Source: Bacteroidia bacterium (lineage in GTDB: Bacteria; Bacteroidota; Bacteroidia; Flavobacteriales; Flavobacteriaceae). From it: 64,000 nucleotides of DNA. The notes beneath the pieces are model-generated. The model ran no database searches, had not been told where the DNA came from, and saw only the letters and a list, made by a program, of their open reading frames with translations. This document shows positions 1 through 7,195 of the stretch, piece after piece (position 1 is the stretch's first letter; each line of letters begins with the position of its first letter). Where the stretch lies: assembly GCA_030428705.1 (NCBI GenBank), contig JAUIDI010000001.1, positions 558,001-622,000 on the forward strand, read 5' to 3'. Made by a program: the position numbers and the translations under genes.

Positions 1-89
1 GTAACATTACTTTTTTTAAATCTAGTGTACGAACGAAATGACCTCTTACTCGAGAGGCCCCTAGTTTTAACCTTAAAAAAGTAATTGTT

Positions 90-671
90 ATGGACCTACA
101 AATTGACGATTCCTTACTTATAAGAAATTATATCTCTGGAGACGAAAAATCCCTCGAAATCCTTATCAATAGACATAATCAACGAATAAGTAGCTTTATT
201 TATTCCAAAGTCAACGATCGAAGTATAACCGAAGATATTTTTCAGGATACCTTTATCAAAGTAATCAGAACCTTAAAGAAAGGCAGCTATAGTGAAGAGG
301 GCAAGTTTCTGCCTTGGGTCATGCGTATAGCACATAACTTGATAATCGACCATTTTAGAAAGAGTAGTAGAATGCCCATGTACGGTGGTGCAGATAGTTT
401 CAATATATTTTCGCTTATCGGCGATGACAAGCTAAACATCGAAAAACAGATTATCAAGGATCAAATAGATTCAGACTTGACCCTATTGATTAACGAATTG
501 CCAGAAGACCAAAAAGAAGTGCTTACCATGCGTATGTACCGCGATATGAGTTTTAAGGAGATTTCAGAAAATACGGGTGTTAGTATCAATACGGCCCTAG
601 GCAGAATGCGTTATGCCCTGATTAATCTTAGAAAAATTATAGAAGAGAACAATATAGTTTTAACGAACTAA
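90..671 (+). CDS. RNA polymerase sigma factor, ECF-like (sigma-70 family), copy 1
   Basis: A 193-aa alternative sigma factor that would direct RNA polymerase to a specific promoter set. Region 2 spans about residues 20-95: the stretch ending GKFLPWVMRIAHNLIIDHFR is the typical region 2.3-2.4 signature. Region 4 spans about 130-185, with EISENTGVSINTALGRMRYA forming the -35-binding helix-turn-helix. The length fits the ECF group, and ATG 90 gives a complete region 2. No anti-sigma gene lies beside it. It is followed by a 47-aa gene and a terminator, and the whole unit is repeated at 1339-2168. By my alignment the two sigma proteins differ at 26 of 193 residues. A TTTTAACC string in the leader is shared by both copies. 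The family assignment is firm; the regulon is unknown. Confidence 0.93.
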   Translation: MDLQIDDSLLIRNYISGDEKSLEILINRHNQRISSFIYSKVNDRSITEDIFQDTFIKVIRTLKKGSYSEEGKFLPWVMRIAHNLIIDHFRKSSRMPMYGGADSFNIFSLIGDDKLNIEKQIIKDQIDSDLTLLINELPEDQKEVLTMRMYRDMSFKEISENTGVSINTALGRMRYALINLRKIIEENNIVLTN

Positions 672-738
672 TCGAACCTTAGGTCTAATAAACGAATTAT
701 TCAACGTCAGGTCGAACAGATCCATTATATTTATTTCA

Positions 739-753
739 AGTAGCGTTATCCTA
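739..753 (+). promoter_or_regulatory. Conserved AGTWGCGTTATCYTA element upstream of small gene, copy 1
   Basis: AGTAGCGTTATCCTA begins exactly 37 bases before the ATG of the 47-aa gene. The same element, with two substitutions, begins exactly 37 bases before the paralogous small gene (1958-1972), although the surrounding intergenic DNA has diverged. This suggests a promoter or other cis element serving the small gene. Whether it is recognised by the adjacent sigma factor is inference. Confidence 0.45.
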
Positions 754-775
754 GTGAAACAATTCTGAAATAAAT

Positions 776-919
776 ATGGAGAAAATTTACGCTAAAGATC
801 AAGATCGATGTAAGCTTATTAAAGCCAAACCTCAAACTGTGAAGTTCTTATTGGATTATTCAAAGTCTTTACGAATAACCGAGATTCAAGGAATCAAGTT
901 CGAAGGAAACATCAACTAA
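776..919 (+). CDS. Small 47-aa conserved protein paired with sigma factor, copy 1
   Basis: A 47-codon frame, ATG to TAA, 104 bases after the sigma gene and just before a terminator. I recognise no named family. Its support is comparative: the gene at 1995-2138 in the second cassette has the same length (47 aa) and position, with 26 of 47 identical residues. The shared parts are MEKIYA at the start, a TV(K/R)FLLDYSKSL core at residues 21-32, and KFE near the end. There is no signal peptide or membrane segment. The core could form an amphipathic helix. It might be a small partner or modulator of the sigma factor, but that rests only on linkage. Confidence 0.72.
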   Translation: MEKIYAKDQDRCKLIKAKPQTVKFLLDYSKSLRITEIQGIKFEGNIN

Positions 920-937
920 AATTGATCGAGAATTTTT

Positions 938-973
938 AAACCCTCATGATTTACAGATTATGAGGGTTTTTTC
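938..973 (+). terminator. Rho-independent terminator of sigma cassette 1
   Basis: AAACCCTCAT at 938-947 pairs perfectly with ATGAGGGTTT at 960-969, with a 12-base loop and a T-run to 972. It closes the sigma/small-protein unit. Confidence 0.85.
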
Positions 974-1338
974 TTGCCTGTACCGTACTTCTTTATCCAT
1001 ACCGTATAATCGATATTTTCTTAGAACGCTATAAAGCATTTTTTCAAAATCGCTTAGGAAAGAGATTGTTCTCGTAATTACCTAGCATTTTTTCTCCCGA
1101 ATAAACGGCCAAATCCATTGGTCGGAAATAGCTTGCAATTAGAATTGCCCGTTTCACATCAAAAACTGATGGTTTGACAACATAGTTTTTTCCACGCTGC
1201 CCCTTTTATCTAGTTTTATATCATAATTCAAAAACGATGGAAGTCTTTATTAAAAGGCCTCTATTGAATAAAACTCAAAGAAAAATACTAACCGCGCTTT
1301 CCTAACTGAAAGCCCAATTTTAACCAAAAGTTATTTGT
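974..1338. other. Intergenic region between the two sigma cassettes
   Basis: This is 365 bases without a supported gene. It holds the leader of sigma copy 2, which shares a TTTTAACC string about 20 bases before the start codon with copy 1, and a short inverted repeat GCAATT/AATTGC near 1136-1149. I found no convincing -33/-7 promoter pair. Confidence 0.5.
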
Positions 1339-1920
1339 ATGGAACTACAAATCGAAGACTCAGAACTAGTAAGGGATTATATTAGTGGTGACGAAAAAGC
1401 CCTTGAAATCTTGATCAATCGTCACAATCAAAGAATATCCAGCTTCATATACTCGAAAGTTTTAGATAGGGACATTACCGAAGACATATTTCAAGATACC
1501 TTTATCAAAGTTATCAAAACACTTAAAAAGGGATCATATAGCGAAGAGGGAAAATTCTTGCCCTGGGTCATGCGAATAGCCCATAACCTTATCATTGACC
1601 ATTTTAGAAAGAACAAAAGAATGCCGATGTTCGAAGGCAATGACGACTTCAACATTTTTTCGGTAATCGGTGATGATAAATTGAATGTCGAGAAACAAAT
1701 TATCAAAGATCAGATCGATTCTGACCTGAGAGAACTTATCGAAGAATTACCCGATGATCAAAAAGAAGTTTTGTTAATGCGTATCTATAAGGATATGAGC
1801 TTTAAAGAGATTTCTGAAAACACCGGAGTTAGCATCAATACCGCTTTAGGAAGAATGCGCTATGCGTTGATCAACCTTCGAAAAATAATCGAAAAACACA
1901 ATATAGTTCTTACCAATTAA
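1339..1920 (+). CDS. RNA polymerase sigma factor, ECF-like (sigma-70 family), copy 2
   Basis: A second 193-aa sigma factor, equal in length to the copy at 90-671 and differing from it at about 26 positions. Region 2 (about residues 20-95) and the region 4 helix-turn-helix (about 150-180) are nearly unchanged. Differences cluster at the N-terminus, in the inter-domain linker around residues 110-125, and just before region 4. Because the DNA-reading segments are almost the same, both copies probably recognise the same promoters but could answer to different partners or signals. It is followed by its own 47-aa gene and terminator. The simplest reading is a recent tandem duplication of the whole cassette. 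Confidence 0.93.
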   Translation: MELQIEDSELVRDYISGDEKALEILINRHNQRISSFIYSKVLDRDITEDIFQDTFIKVIKTLKKGSYSEEGKFLPWVMRIAHNLIIDHFRKNKRMPMFEGNDDFNIFSVIGDDKLNVEKQIIKDQIDSDLRELIEELPDDQKEVLLMRIYKDMSFKEISENTGVSINTALGRMRYALINLRKIIEKHNIVLTN

Positions 1921-1957
1921 GATCTCCTAATTTCATAGGAAACAATATTTCCATTTT

Positions 1958-1972
1958 AGTTGCGTTATCTTA
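1958..1972 (+). promoter_or_regulatory. Conserved AGTWGCGTTATCYTA element upstream of small gene, copy 2
   Basis: AGTTGCGTTATCTTA begins 37 bases before the ATG at 1995, mirroring the element at 739-753. An ATATTT string also precedes both copies by several bases. Confidence 0.45.
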
Positions 1973-1994
1973 ACATAACTAGACGATTACTAAT

Positions 1995-2138
1995 ATGGAA
2001 AAAATTTACGCTGAACGGTTAGGACAGAACAGACTTTTCAAAGTTGGCCCTGAAACGGTGCGGTTTTTGCTCGATTACTCGAAGTCGCTGCACATTTTGG
2101 AGCATAAGGAATTCAAGTTTGAAAATGTTATGAACTAA
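1995..2138 (+). CDS. Small 47-aa conserved protein paired with sigma factor, copy 2
   Basis: A 47-codon frame 74 bases after sigma copy 2 and directly before a strong terminator. It is the paralogue of the gene at 776-919: the same length, the same first six residues (MEKIYA), and an identical FLLDYSKSL core. It has diverged much more (26 of 47 identical) than the linked sigma proteins, so the small partner appears to be changing faster. No known domain is recognised. Conservation of length, start, core and upstream element between two copies is the reason to call it real. Confidence 0.72.
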   Translation: MEKIYAERLGQNRLFKVGPETVRFLLDYSKSLHILEHKEFKFENVMN

Positions 2139-2139
2139 T

Positions 2140-2168
2140 AAAAAGACCCGCTTCTAGCGGGTCTTTTT
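2140..2168. terminator. Bidirectional terminator between sigma cassette 2 and nth
   Basis: A perfect 12-bp stem: AAAAAGACCCGC at 2140-2151 pairs with GCGGGTCTTTTT at 2157-2168, with a 5-base loop. U-runs occur on both strands, so it can end both the plus-strand sigma cassette and the minus-strand nth gene. The nth stop codon lies in the loop, so the last codons of nth are part of the stem. Confidence 0.88.
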
Positions 2169-2816
2169 ATTTTTATAGTATTCTGTCAAGACCGTCTTTC
2201 TTCCGATGGTCTTTGTAATAATATCTTTTTCAAGGTCCCAGCCTCTGGCCGGTGAATATTCCCGCCCATACCAAATAATTTGTAAGTGAAGGTCGTTCCA
2301 TAGCTTTTTGGGGAACAATCGTTTGGCATCCCTTTCGGTCTGGACTACATTTTTGCCATTGCTGAACCCCCAACGGTACATAAGCCTATGAATATGGGTA
2401 TCTACGGGAAAGGCAGGAATGTCGAACGCCTGTGAAACCACAACGCTTGCCGTCTTATGGCCTACGGCAGGGAGTTCTTCCAACAGTTCAAGTTCTTTGG
2501 GCACAATACCATCGTATTTTTCTATCAATATTTTAGACAGCCCGTAGATACCCTTTGACTTCATTGGCGAGAGTCCGACCGGTTTTATAATCTCACGTAT
2601 TTCGTCTACCGATAGTTTTACCATATCATACGGGTTATCGGCCTTGGCGAATAACAATGGCGTAATCTGATTTACGCGTACGTCCGTACTCTGTGCCGAC
2701 AATAGTACAGCGATTAAAAGCGTATATGGGTCTTTATGTACTAACGGAACCGGGACTTCCGGATAAAGTTTGTCCAAGGTCTTTATTGTGAAATCTACTT
2801 TTTCGGCTTTGGTCAT
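2154..2816 (-). CDS. nth: Endonuclease III-like DNA glycosylase/AP lyase without iron-sulphur cluster
   Basis: A base-excision repair enzyme that removes oxidised pyrimidines and cuts the abasic site. In 220 aa the helix-hairpin-helix LPAVGHKTASVV (about residues 117-128) carries the catalytic lysine, and FPVDTHIHRL carries the catalytic aspartate. The classical C-terminal four-cysteine [4Fe-4S] motif is absent: the segment after WYGREYSPARGW contains no cysteine and ends in a basic tail. I recall similar cysteine-free forms in other flavobacteria (memory, unchecked), so this is probably a lineage variant rather than a broken gene. The start is ATG 2816, divergent from bcp. The 3' end overlaps the terminator at 2140-2168. 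Confidence 0.9.
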   Translation of the reverse strand: MTKAEKVDFTIKTLDKLYPEVPVPLVHKDPYTLLIAVLLSAQSTDVRVNQITPLLFAKADNPYDMVKLSVDEIREIIKPVGLSPMKSKGIYGLSKILIEKYDGIVPKELELLEELPAVGHKTASVVVSQAFDIPAFPVDTHIHRLMYRWGFSNGKNVVQTERDAKRLFPKKLWNDLHLQIIWYGREYSPARGWDLEKDIITKTIGRKTVLTEYYKNKKTR

Positions 2817-2870
2817 TATTGTTTAGTTTCGCTCAGAATTTTAATGACCGAAAATAATCAAATTTCAACT

Positions 2871-3323
2871 ATGAATACATTGAAAGTAGGGGATAAGGTG
2901 CCCAATTTTACGGTAGAAGATCAAGATGGCAATACGGTGAGCCTCGCCGATTTCGAGGGTAAAAAACTAATAGTGTTCTTTTATCCACGGGCCAATACGC
3001 CAGGTTGTACCGCAGAGGCCTGCAATTTACGGGATAACTATGCGCAACTTAAAGCCCAGGGCTATGACCTATTGGGGGTCAGTGCGGACACACAGCGAAA
3101 ACAGCGTAATTTTAAGAAGAAGTTCGATTTTCCGTTTCCGTTATTGGCCGATACCGAACATGCCGTAATCAATGCTTTTGGGGTTTGGGGAGCAAAAAAA
3201 TTCATGGGGCGCACTTTTAACGGAATTCATAGAAAGACTTTTGTGATCGATGAAAACGGTGTTGTCGCCAAGGTCATAGATAAGGTAAATACAAAAGACC
3301 ACGCCGCTCAATTATTGGAATAG
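2871..3323 (+). CDS. bcp: Thioredoxin-dependent peroxiredoxin (Bcp/PrxQ type)
   Basis: A thiol peroxidase that reduces hydrogen peroxide and organic hydroperoxides in the cytoplasm. The AhpC/TSA fold begins at LKVGDKVPNF. The active site FYPRANTPGCTAEACNLRD holds the peroxidatic cysteine and, five residues later, the PrxQ-type resolving cysteine. ATG 2871 is preferred because MNTLKVGD aligns with the usual family N-terminus (150 aa). An in-frame ATG at 2844 would add nine residues. It is divergent from nth with a short shared promoter region; TAGTTTCG at 2824-2831 is a near match to the Bacteroidota -7 element. A terminator follows. Confidence 0.93.
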   Translation: MNTLKVGDKVPNFTVEDQDGNTVSLADFEGKKLIVFFYPRANTPGCTAEACNLRDNYAQLKAQGYDLLGVSADTQRKQRNFKKKFDFPFPLLADTEHAVINAFGVWGAKKFMGRTFNGIHRKTFVIDENGVVAKVIDKVNTKDHAAQLLE

Positions 3324-3339
3324 CACTTTTGGTAACGAA

Positions 3340-3383
3340 AAAAGCCCTGAATCAAGAAATGGTTACAGGGCTTTTCATTTTTT
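3340..3383. terminator. Terminator between bcp and the converging 486-aa gene
   Basis: AAAAGCCCTG (3340-3349) pairs with CAGGGCTTTT (3366-3375), and T-rich DNA follows. The gene on the opposite strand ends at 3391, so the hairpin can serve both converging genes. Confidence 0.8.
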
Positions 3384-3390
3384 AAGGAGG

Positions 3391-4851
3391 TCACACCTTA
3401 TCTTCGGCTTCTTTGACCAGCTTTCTGGTGAACAAATGGTTTTCTTTAATCATCTCCGCAAGGCCTTCTGGAAGCATTTCTTCCCATCCATCTTCTCCAT
3501 TGATCAATTTTTTAAGTACGTCACGTGAGAAAATATGCATGATTTCAGGGTCGTAATCTATAATATCCATTACTTTTCCGTTGTACTTGAAGAATTTGTA
3601 CAGTTCCTTCATTCTGGGGTGTACCTTGATATTGTTACTGGTCATGATCTGCCCGGTCTCGGCATTTTTCATAGGATAAAGGTAGACCTGCAAGTCCTTG
3701 AAAAAGAGTTTGCCAAAAGCCTCGAGTATTCCCCCACTCAAATGGCGGTAGTATTTTTCATCAAAAATATCGACGAGGTTATTGACCCCCATGGTCAAGC
3801 CGATCTTGGCCTTGGTATAATTATTGAAATATTCGACCAATTTGTAATACTCTTGAAACTTCGAAATCATTACGGTATGGCCTAATGAACACAGTAATTT
3901 GGCCCGATCCATAAAGTCTTGCTCATCAATTTCACCGGAAGCCTTAAGATTGGAAAGGGTTATCTCAAAAATGACGATCGTGTTTTCCTGTTCTACCGAT
4001 TGATCGCGAATGAAAATATCGAGCGATTTTTCGAACATATCCATATTGACCTTGGTTACCGGTCTAAAACTTCCGCGCAAAGCCAGAATGTTCTTTTTGT
4101 AAAGTACCGTGGCCGGTAGCAGATTGTTTCCATCGGAACCGAACATAACTGCATCGGTCATATCGTTTCTGATCAACTGCAGGCTCATCAATCGGTTGTC
4201 GACATCCTTAAAGTTCGGCCCTGAAAAGTTGACCATATCGATCTCGATGGTGTCCTTGTCTATGTGGTCGTATAGATATTTTAGAAGTTTTCTGGGTTTG
4301 TGGTACTTATAAAAGGCACCATAAATAAGGTTTACACCGACGGTACCCAATGTTTCTTGCTGCAATCTGGCCTCGTTCTGCTTGAACCGAATATGAAGGA
4401 TGATCTCGTCGTATTCTTTTTGCTTTGGATCCAATTGAAAACGTATGCCGACCCAACCATGGCCTTTGTAACGTTTCGAAAAATCGATGGTAGCGACCGT
4501 ATTTGCGTATGAAAAGAACAATCTATCCGGATGCCTATCACGGGTAATACGCTCTTCCATTAGCTTCATTTCATGGGCAAGCATTTTTTTGAGCCGTGGC
4601 TGGGTTACATAACGGCCATCTTCTTCGACCCCATAAATGGCATCGCTAAAATCCTTATCATAGGCACTCATGGCCTTCGCGATCGTACCCGAGGCACCCC
4701 CAGATCTGAAAAAGTGACGGGCGGTCTCCTGACCTGCACCTATCTCGGCAAAGGTTCCATAGATATCGGGATTAAGGTTGATTCGAAGCGTCTTTGATTT
4801 GATGGAGGGAATATTCTCAAATGCGGTATCCTTATCTAGAACTGAAGCCAT
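3391..4851 (-). CDS. Conserved 486-aa cytoplasmic protein of unknown function
   Basis: A 486-aa soluble protein with no signal peptide or membrane segment. I do not recognise a characterised enzyme family. The N-terminal part is striking: YGTFAEIGAGQETARHFFR at about residues 31-49, then SGGASGTIAKAMSAYDKDFSDAIYG with glycine-rich turns. I recall this block as conserved in cyanobacteria, planctomycetes and Bacteroidota (memory, unchecked), and such proteins may carry misleading transferred names. Later segments include NTVATIDF, GWVGIRFQ and VNLIYGAFYKYH. It has its own promoter (TAACTTTG, 4874-4881) divergent from the metallo-hydrolase, and a terminator beyond its 3' end. No function is proposed. 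Confidence 0.85.
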   Translation of the reverse strand: MASVLDKDTAFENIPSIKSKTLRINLNPDIYGTFAEIGAGQETARHFFRSGGASGTIAKAMSAYDKDFSDAIYGVEEDGRYVTQPRLKKMLAHEMKLMEERITRDRHPDRLFFSYANTVATIDFSKRYKGHGWVGIRFQLDPKQKEYDEIILHIRFKQNEARLQQETLGTVGVNLIYGAFYKYHKPRKLLKYLYDHIDKDTIEIDMVNFSGPNFKDVDNRLMSLQLIRNDMTDAVMFGSDGNNLLPATVLYKKNILALRGSFRPVTKVNMDMFEKSLDIFIRDQSVEQENTIVIFEITLSNLKASGEIDEQDFMDRAKLLCSLGHTVMISKFQEYYKLVEYFNNYTKAKIGLTMGVNNLVDIFDEKYYRHLSGGILEAFGKLFFKDLQVYLYPMKNAETGQIMTSNNIKVHPRMKELYKFFKYNGKVMDIIDYDPEIMHIFSRDVLKKLINGEDGWEEMLPEGLAEMIKENHLFTRKLVKEAEDKV

Positions 4852-4873
4852 TTTTAATGGTTTTGCTATAAAG

Positions 4874-4904
4874 CAAAGTTAAAAAGATAGCTTAATCTAT
4901 TAAA
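4874..4904 (-). promoter_or_regulatory. Bacteroidota-type promoter for the 486-aa gene
   Basis: On the minus strand a perfect -7 element TAACTTTG (4881-4874) is preceded, after a 19-base spacer, by TTTA (4904-4901), a weak -33 TTTG match. The expected start of transcription is about 15-20 bases before the ATG at 4851. Confidence 0.5.
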
Positions 4905-4915
4905 TAAATAAGTTA

Positions 4916-4923
4916 TAATTTTG
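4916..4923 (+). promoter_or_regulatory. -7 promoter element for the metallo-hydrolase gene
   Basis: TAATTTTG is a perfect match to the Bacteroidota -7 consensus TAnnTTTG, 18 bases before the TTG start at 4942. No clear -33 box is seen. It lies back to back with the promoter of the 486-aa gene. Confidence 0.45.
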
Positions 4924-4941
4924 AAATAAATAGATGAGAAG

Positions 4942-5706
4942 TTGAAAATTGTTTTTTTGGGTACGGGAACATCGCAAGGAATCCCTGTTATAGGCAGCGA
5001 CCACCCAGTTTGCCTAAGTTCGGACCCAAAGGACAAAAGGCTACGTGTTTCGGTACTGCTTTCCTGGAACGACCATAATCTGGTCATCGATTGTGGTCCT
5101 GATTTCAGGCAGCAGATGTTGGCCCATCAGGTTACAAAACTTGACGGAATCTTGTTTACCCATGAGCATTCGGATCATATTGCGGGACTGGACGATATAA
5201 GACCTTATTTTTTCAGACAGGGAGATATTCCGATATACGCCCATAAAAGGGTAGTTACTGCATTGCACAAACGTTTTGACTACATTTTCACCGATGAGAA
5301 CAGGTACCCCGGAGCGCCTGCCGTTGCCGTCAACGAAATCGAAAAAAATCGAACCTTCGAGGTCTGTGGACAAACGATTGTTCCGATAGAGGCCAATCAC
5401 AATCGACTAAAAGTCTTTGGTTTTCGCATTAAGGACTTTACATATCTTACCGATGTGAAGTCCATTTCAGCGGCCGAAATGGCAAAGATCGAGGGATCCA
5501 AGGTTTTGGTCGTCAATGCATTGCGAAAAGAACCCCACCATTCACATTTCAATTTAGAGGAAGCCTTGAATTTTGTGGATTCCGTCAAACCCGAAAGTGC
5601 CTATTTTACCCATATCAGCCATCATATGGGCTTTCATGCCGAAGTCGAGGAATCCCTGCCCGATAATGTGCATTTAGCCTATGACAACCTAATACTCAAT
5701 CTTTAA
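4942..5706 (+). CDS. MBL-fold metallo-hydrolase, PhnP/RNase Z-like
   Basis: A metallo-beta-lactamase-fold phosphodiesterase-like enzyme (254 aa). The zinc motif HEHSDHIAGLDD follows LDGILFT at about residue 73. Further metal ligands are the aspartate in YLTDVKS, the histidine in IEANHN, and HISHHMGFH near the C-terminus. The N-terminus KIVFLGTGTSQGIP is typical of the PhnP-like subgroup. The start codon is TTG: no in-frame ATG exists upstream, and a nearby ATG (4934) opens a frame that stops after three codons. The natural substrate cannot be told from sequence; cyclic phosphate or small nucleotide diesters are the family's usual targets. The next gene begins 12 bases downstream and may be cotranscribed. 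Confidence 0.88.
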   Translation: MKIVFLGTGTSQGIPVIGSDHPVCLSSDPKDKRLRVSVLLSWNDHNLVIDCGPDFRQQMLAHQVTKLDGILFTHEHSDHIAGLDDIRPYFFRQGDIPIYAHKRVVTALHKRFDYIFTDENRYPGAPAVAVNEIEKNRTFEVCGQTIVPIEANHNRLKVFGFRIKDFTYLTDVKSISAAEMAKIEGSKVLVVNALRKEPHHSHFNLEEALNFVDSVKPESAYFTHISHHMGFHAEVEESLPDNVHLAYDNLILNL

Positions 5707-5717
5707 ACCAAAAATTT

Positions 5718-6212
5718 ATGAAGAGCAGAATTTTCATGTATCTATTTGTATTTATGGCGTTGATCTGCCTTTATCTTTTTGTGAGCAACAATAAGATGAG
5801 CACTGCAAAGGATGCTAAAATAGATAAGCTTGAAAAACAGATCGTTCAATTGGAGGACTCGGTTCAAAGTGCCCAATTAAAGGTATTGGACATGCAATAT
5901 TTCTCTCTTGAAAACAATGACGATGCTTTGGCCTATTATGACCATTTGGGGCTAAAGGATCCTTCGCGTTATATTGCCGATAAGCTCTTGGAAACCAATG
6001 AACAAAGAGGTGACAACCCTTTGGTACCCTATGAGGGAATGGAAAGTGACTTTAAGATCAATAAGATCAAGGTCTTGAACCATAAGTGGATTTTGACCGA
6101 TTTTTCCGATGGAAAATATTGGGGCGAGTTATTGATCAAGTACGAACTGAAGGACGATTTGGGAGTCGATTTTACCATGTTGGACCACCTATTGTACGCT
6201 CGAAGTAATTAA
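5718..6212 (+). CDS. Membrane-anchored coiled-coil protein, unknown function
   Basis: A 164-aa protein with an N-terminal hydrophobic segment (about residues 5-23, MYLFVFMALICLYLFV), then a heptad-rich stretch KIDKLEKQIVQLEDSVQSAQ (about 35-54) likely to form a short coiled coil, and a C-terminal globular part containing VLNHKWILTDFSDGKYWGE. It is probably held in the inner membrane facing the periplasm. It follows the metallo-hydrolase by 12 bases. Its last 4 bases overlap the converging serine hydrolase gene. No characterised family is recognised. Confidence 0.8.
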   Translation: MKSRIFMYLFVFMALICLYLFVSNNKMSTAKDAKIDKLEKQIVQLEDSVQSAQLKVLDMQYFSLENNDDALAYYDHLGLKDPSRYIADKLLETNEQRGDNPLVPYEGMESDFKINKIKVLNHKWILTDFSDGKYWGELLIKYELKDDLGVDFTMLDHLLYARSN

Positions 6213-6868
6213 ATATGCTCTTCAAGCCACTTTTTAAAGGAATAAAAGTTCTGGGGAGCTACACCGTGCCCCACCGGGAATTCTTCATAAACATGGTCGA
6301 TTTTAAGCTTTTTTAGAAAATCGGGCGCTTGCTGGGCCCATTCGGGCGGTATAACCTGATCGACCTGACCGTGGGATGCATAAATTTGAAGGGTCGAGTG
6401 GTCCTTGTCCCGATAACCTTCGGCCAGGATATCTTCATTGATATACCCGCTCAAGGCAACAACGTTCTTTATCTTCTCTGGATACGATAGTGCAACGGCA
6501 TAGCTCAAAATAGTACCTTGACTGAAGCCGATCAAGGTAATCTGTTCGTCATCGAGACCATAGGCGGCGCATGCTTCATCAATAAACGCTATGATTTTTT
6601 CACGTGAAGCGATGGCTTGTTCATTGTCGCTCCATTTACCTTGTTGCGCATCAAAATTTATGGCATACCAAGCAAAACCGAAGGGTTCCAAACGATAAGG
6701 TGCCCGGGCCGAAATAATACATAATTCTTGTGGCAACTCGGGGGCGAATGAAAAGAGGTCTTCCTCGTTGCTGCCATATCCATGAAACAAGAAAGCGACG
6801 GGTATTTTTCCCGAAGTTAACGACGAAGGTTTGATAAGATGTTCTAAAGATAACGGGGCGGTGGTCAT
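6209..6868 (-). CDS. Alpha/beta-hydrolase, carboxylesterase/phospholipase family
   Basis: A 219-aa serine hydrolase of the small carboxylesterase (YpfH/acyl-thioesterase-like) group. The oxyanion region is FLFHGYGSNEEDLF. The nucleophile elbow is GFSQG at about residues 114-118, inside LIGFSQGTILSYAVAL. The acid lies in SHGQVDQVIPP and the catalytic histidine in FPVGHGVAP. No signal peptide is present, so it acts in the cytoplasm. It is the last gene of a four-gene minus-strand unit, 3 bases after the small membrane protein gene. Substrate unknown; short acyl or lysophospholipid esters are typical for the family. Confidence 0.87.
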   Translation of the reverse strand: MTTAPLSLEHLIKPSSLTSGKIPVAFLFHGYGSNEEDLFSFAPELPQELCIISARAPYRLEPFGFAWYAINFDAQQGKWSDNEQAIASREKIIAFIDEACAAYGLDDEQITLIGFSQGTILSYAVALSYPEKIKNVVALSGYINEDILAEGYRDKDHSTLQIYASHGQVDQVIPPEWAQQAPDFLKKLKIDHVYEEFPVGHGVAPQNFYSFKKWLEEHI

Positions 6869-6871
6869 TTG

Positions 6872-7195
6872 CTATGGAATAAAAGTAAACCATTTTTGAA
6901 AATAGGGTCCTAATACAGGAACGGACTGTTTCTTGTTCTGAAGAGCACCGATAAAACCGTATCCCCATAAAACGATATAGGAAATGTAGAGCCCGTACCA
7001 GGCATATTCGTTGAACCATTGACTAAGAAAAATGGCGAATCCCAAAAAAAACAGGTGAAGCCCAAAAGCCTGCCGTGTATGAAAACGTGCAAACTCGTTC
7101 TTGGGTTCGATATTCATGGTAATGGCGATAAGTGCACCGACCATGGTTAGATAAGCTATAATTGCGGTCGTCTTTCCTTGGTTGCCGTTTTCCAT
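6872..7195 (-). CDS. Small polytopic membrane protein, DUF4870/Tic20-like
   Basis: A 107-aa protein with three to four hydrophobic segments (about residues 10-27, 44-60, 66-84). The FARFHTRQAFGLHLF segment resembles the F-H-x-R-Q-A motif of DUF4870/Tic20-like membrane proteins. Its ATG immediately abuts the stop codon of the dihydroorotase-like gene, and the hydrolase gene starts 3 bases beyond its stop, so it belongs to the same transcript. The function of this family is not known. Confidence 0.75.
   Translation of the reverse strand: MENGNQGKTTAIIAYLTMVGALIAITMNIEPKNEFARFHTRQAFGLHLFFLGFAIFLSQWFNEYAWYGLYISYIVLWGYGFIGALQNKKQSVPVLGPYFQKWFTFIP

Noticed and set aside
90-1920. The two sigma factors as FecI partners of the STN receptors
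   Set aside because: They lie 47 kb away, lack an adjacent FecR, and are linked to a different small gene.
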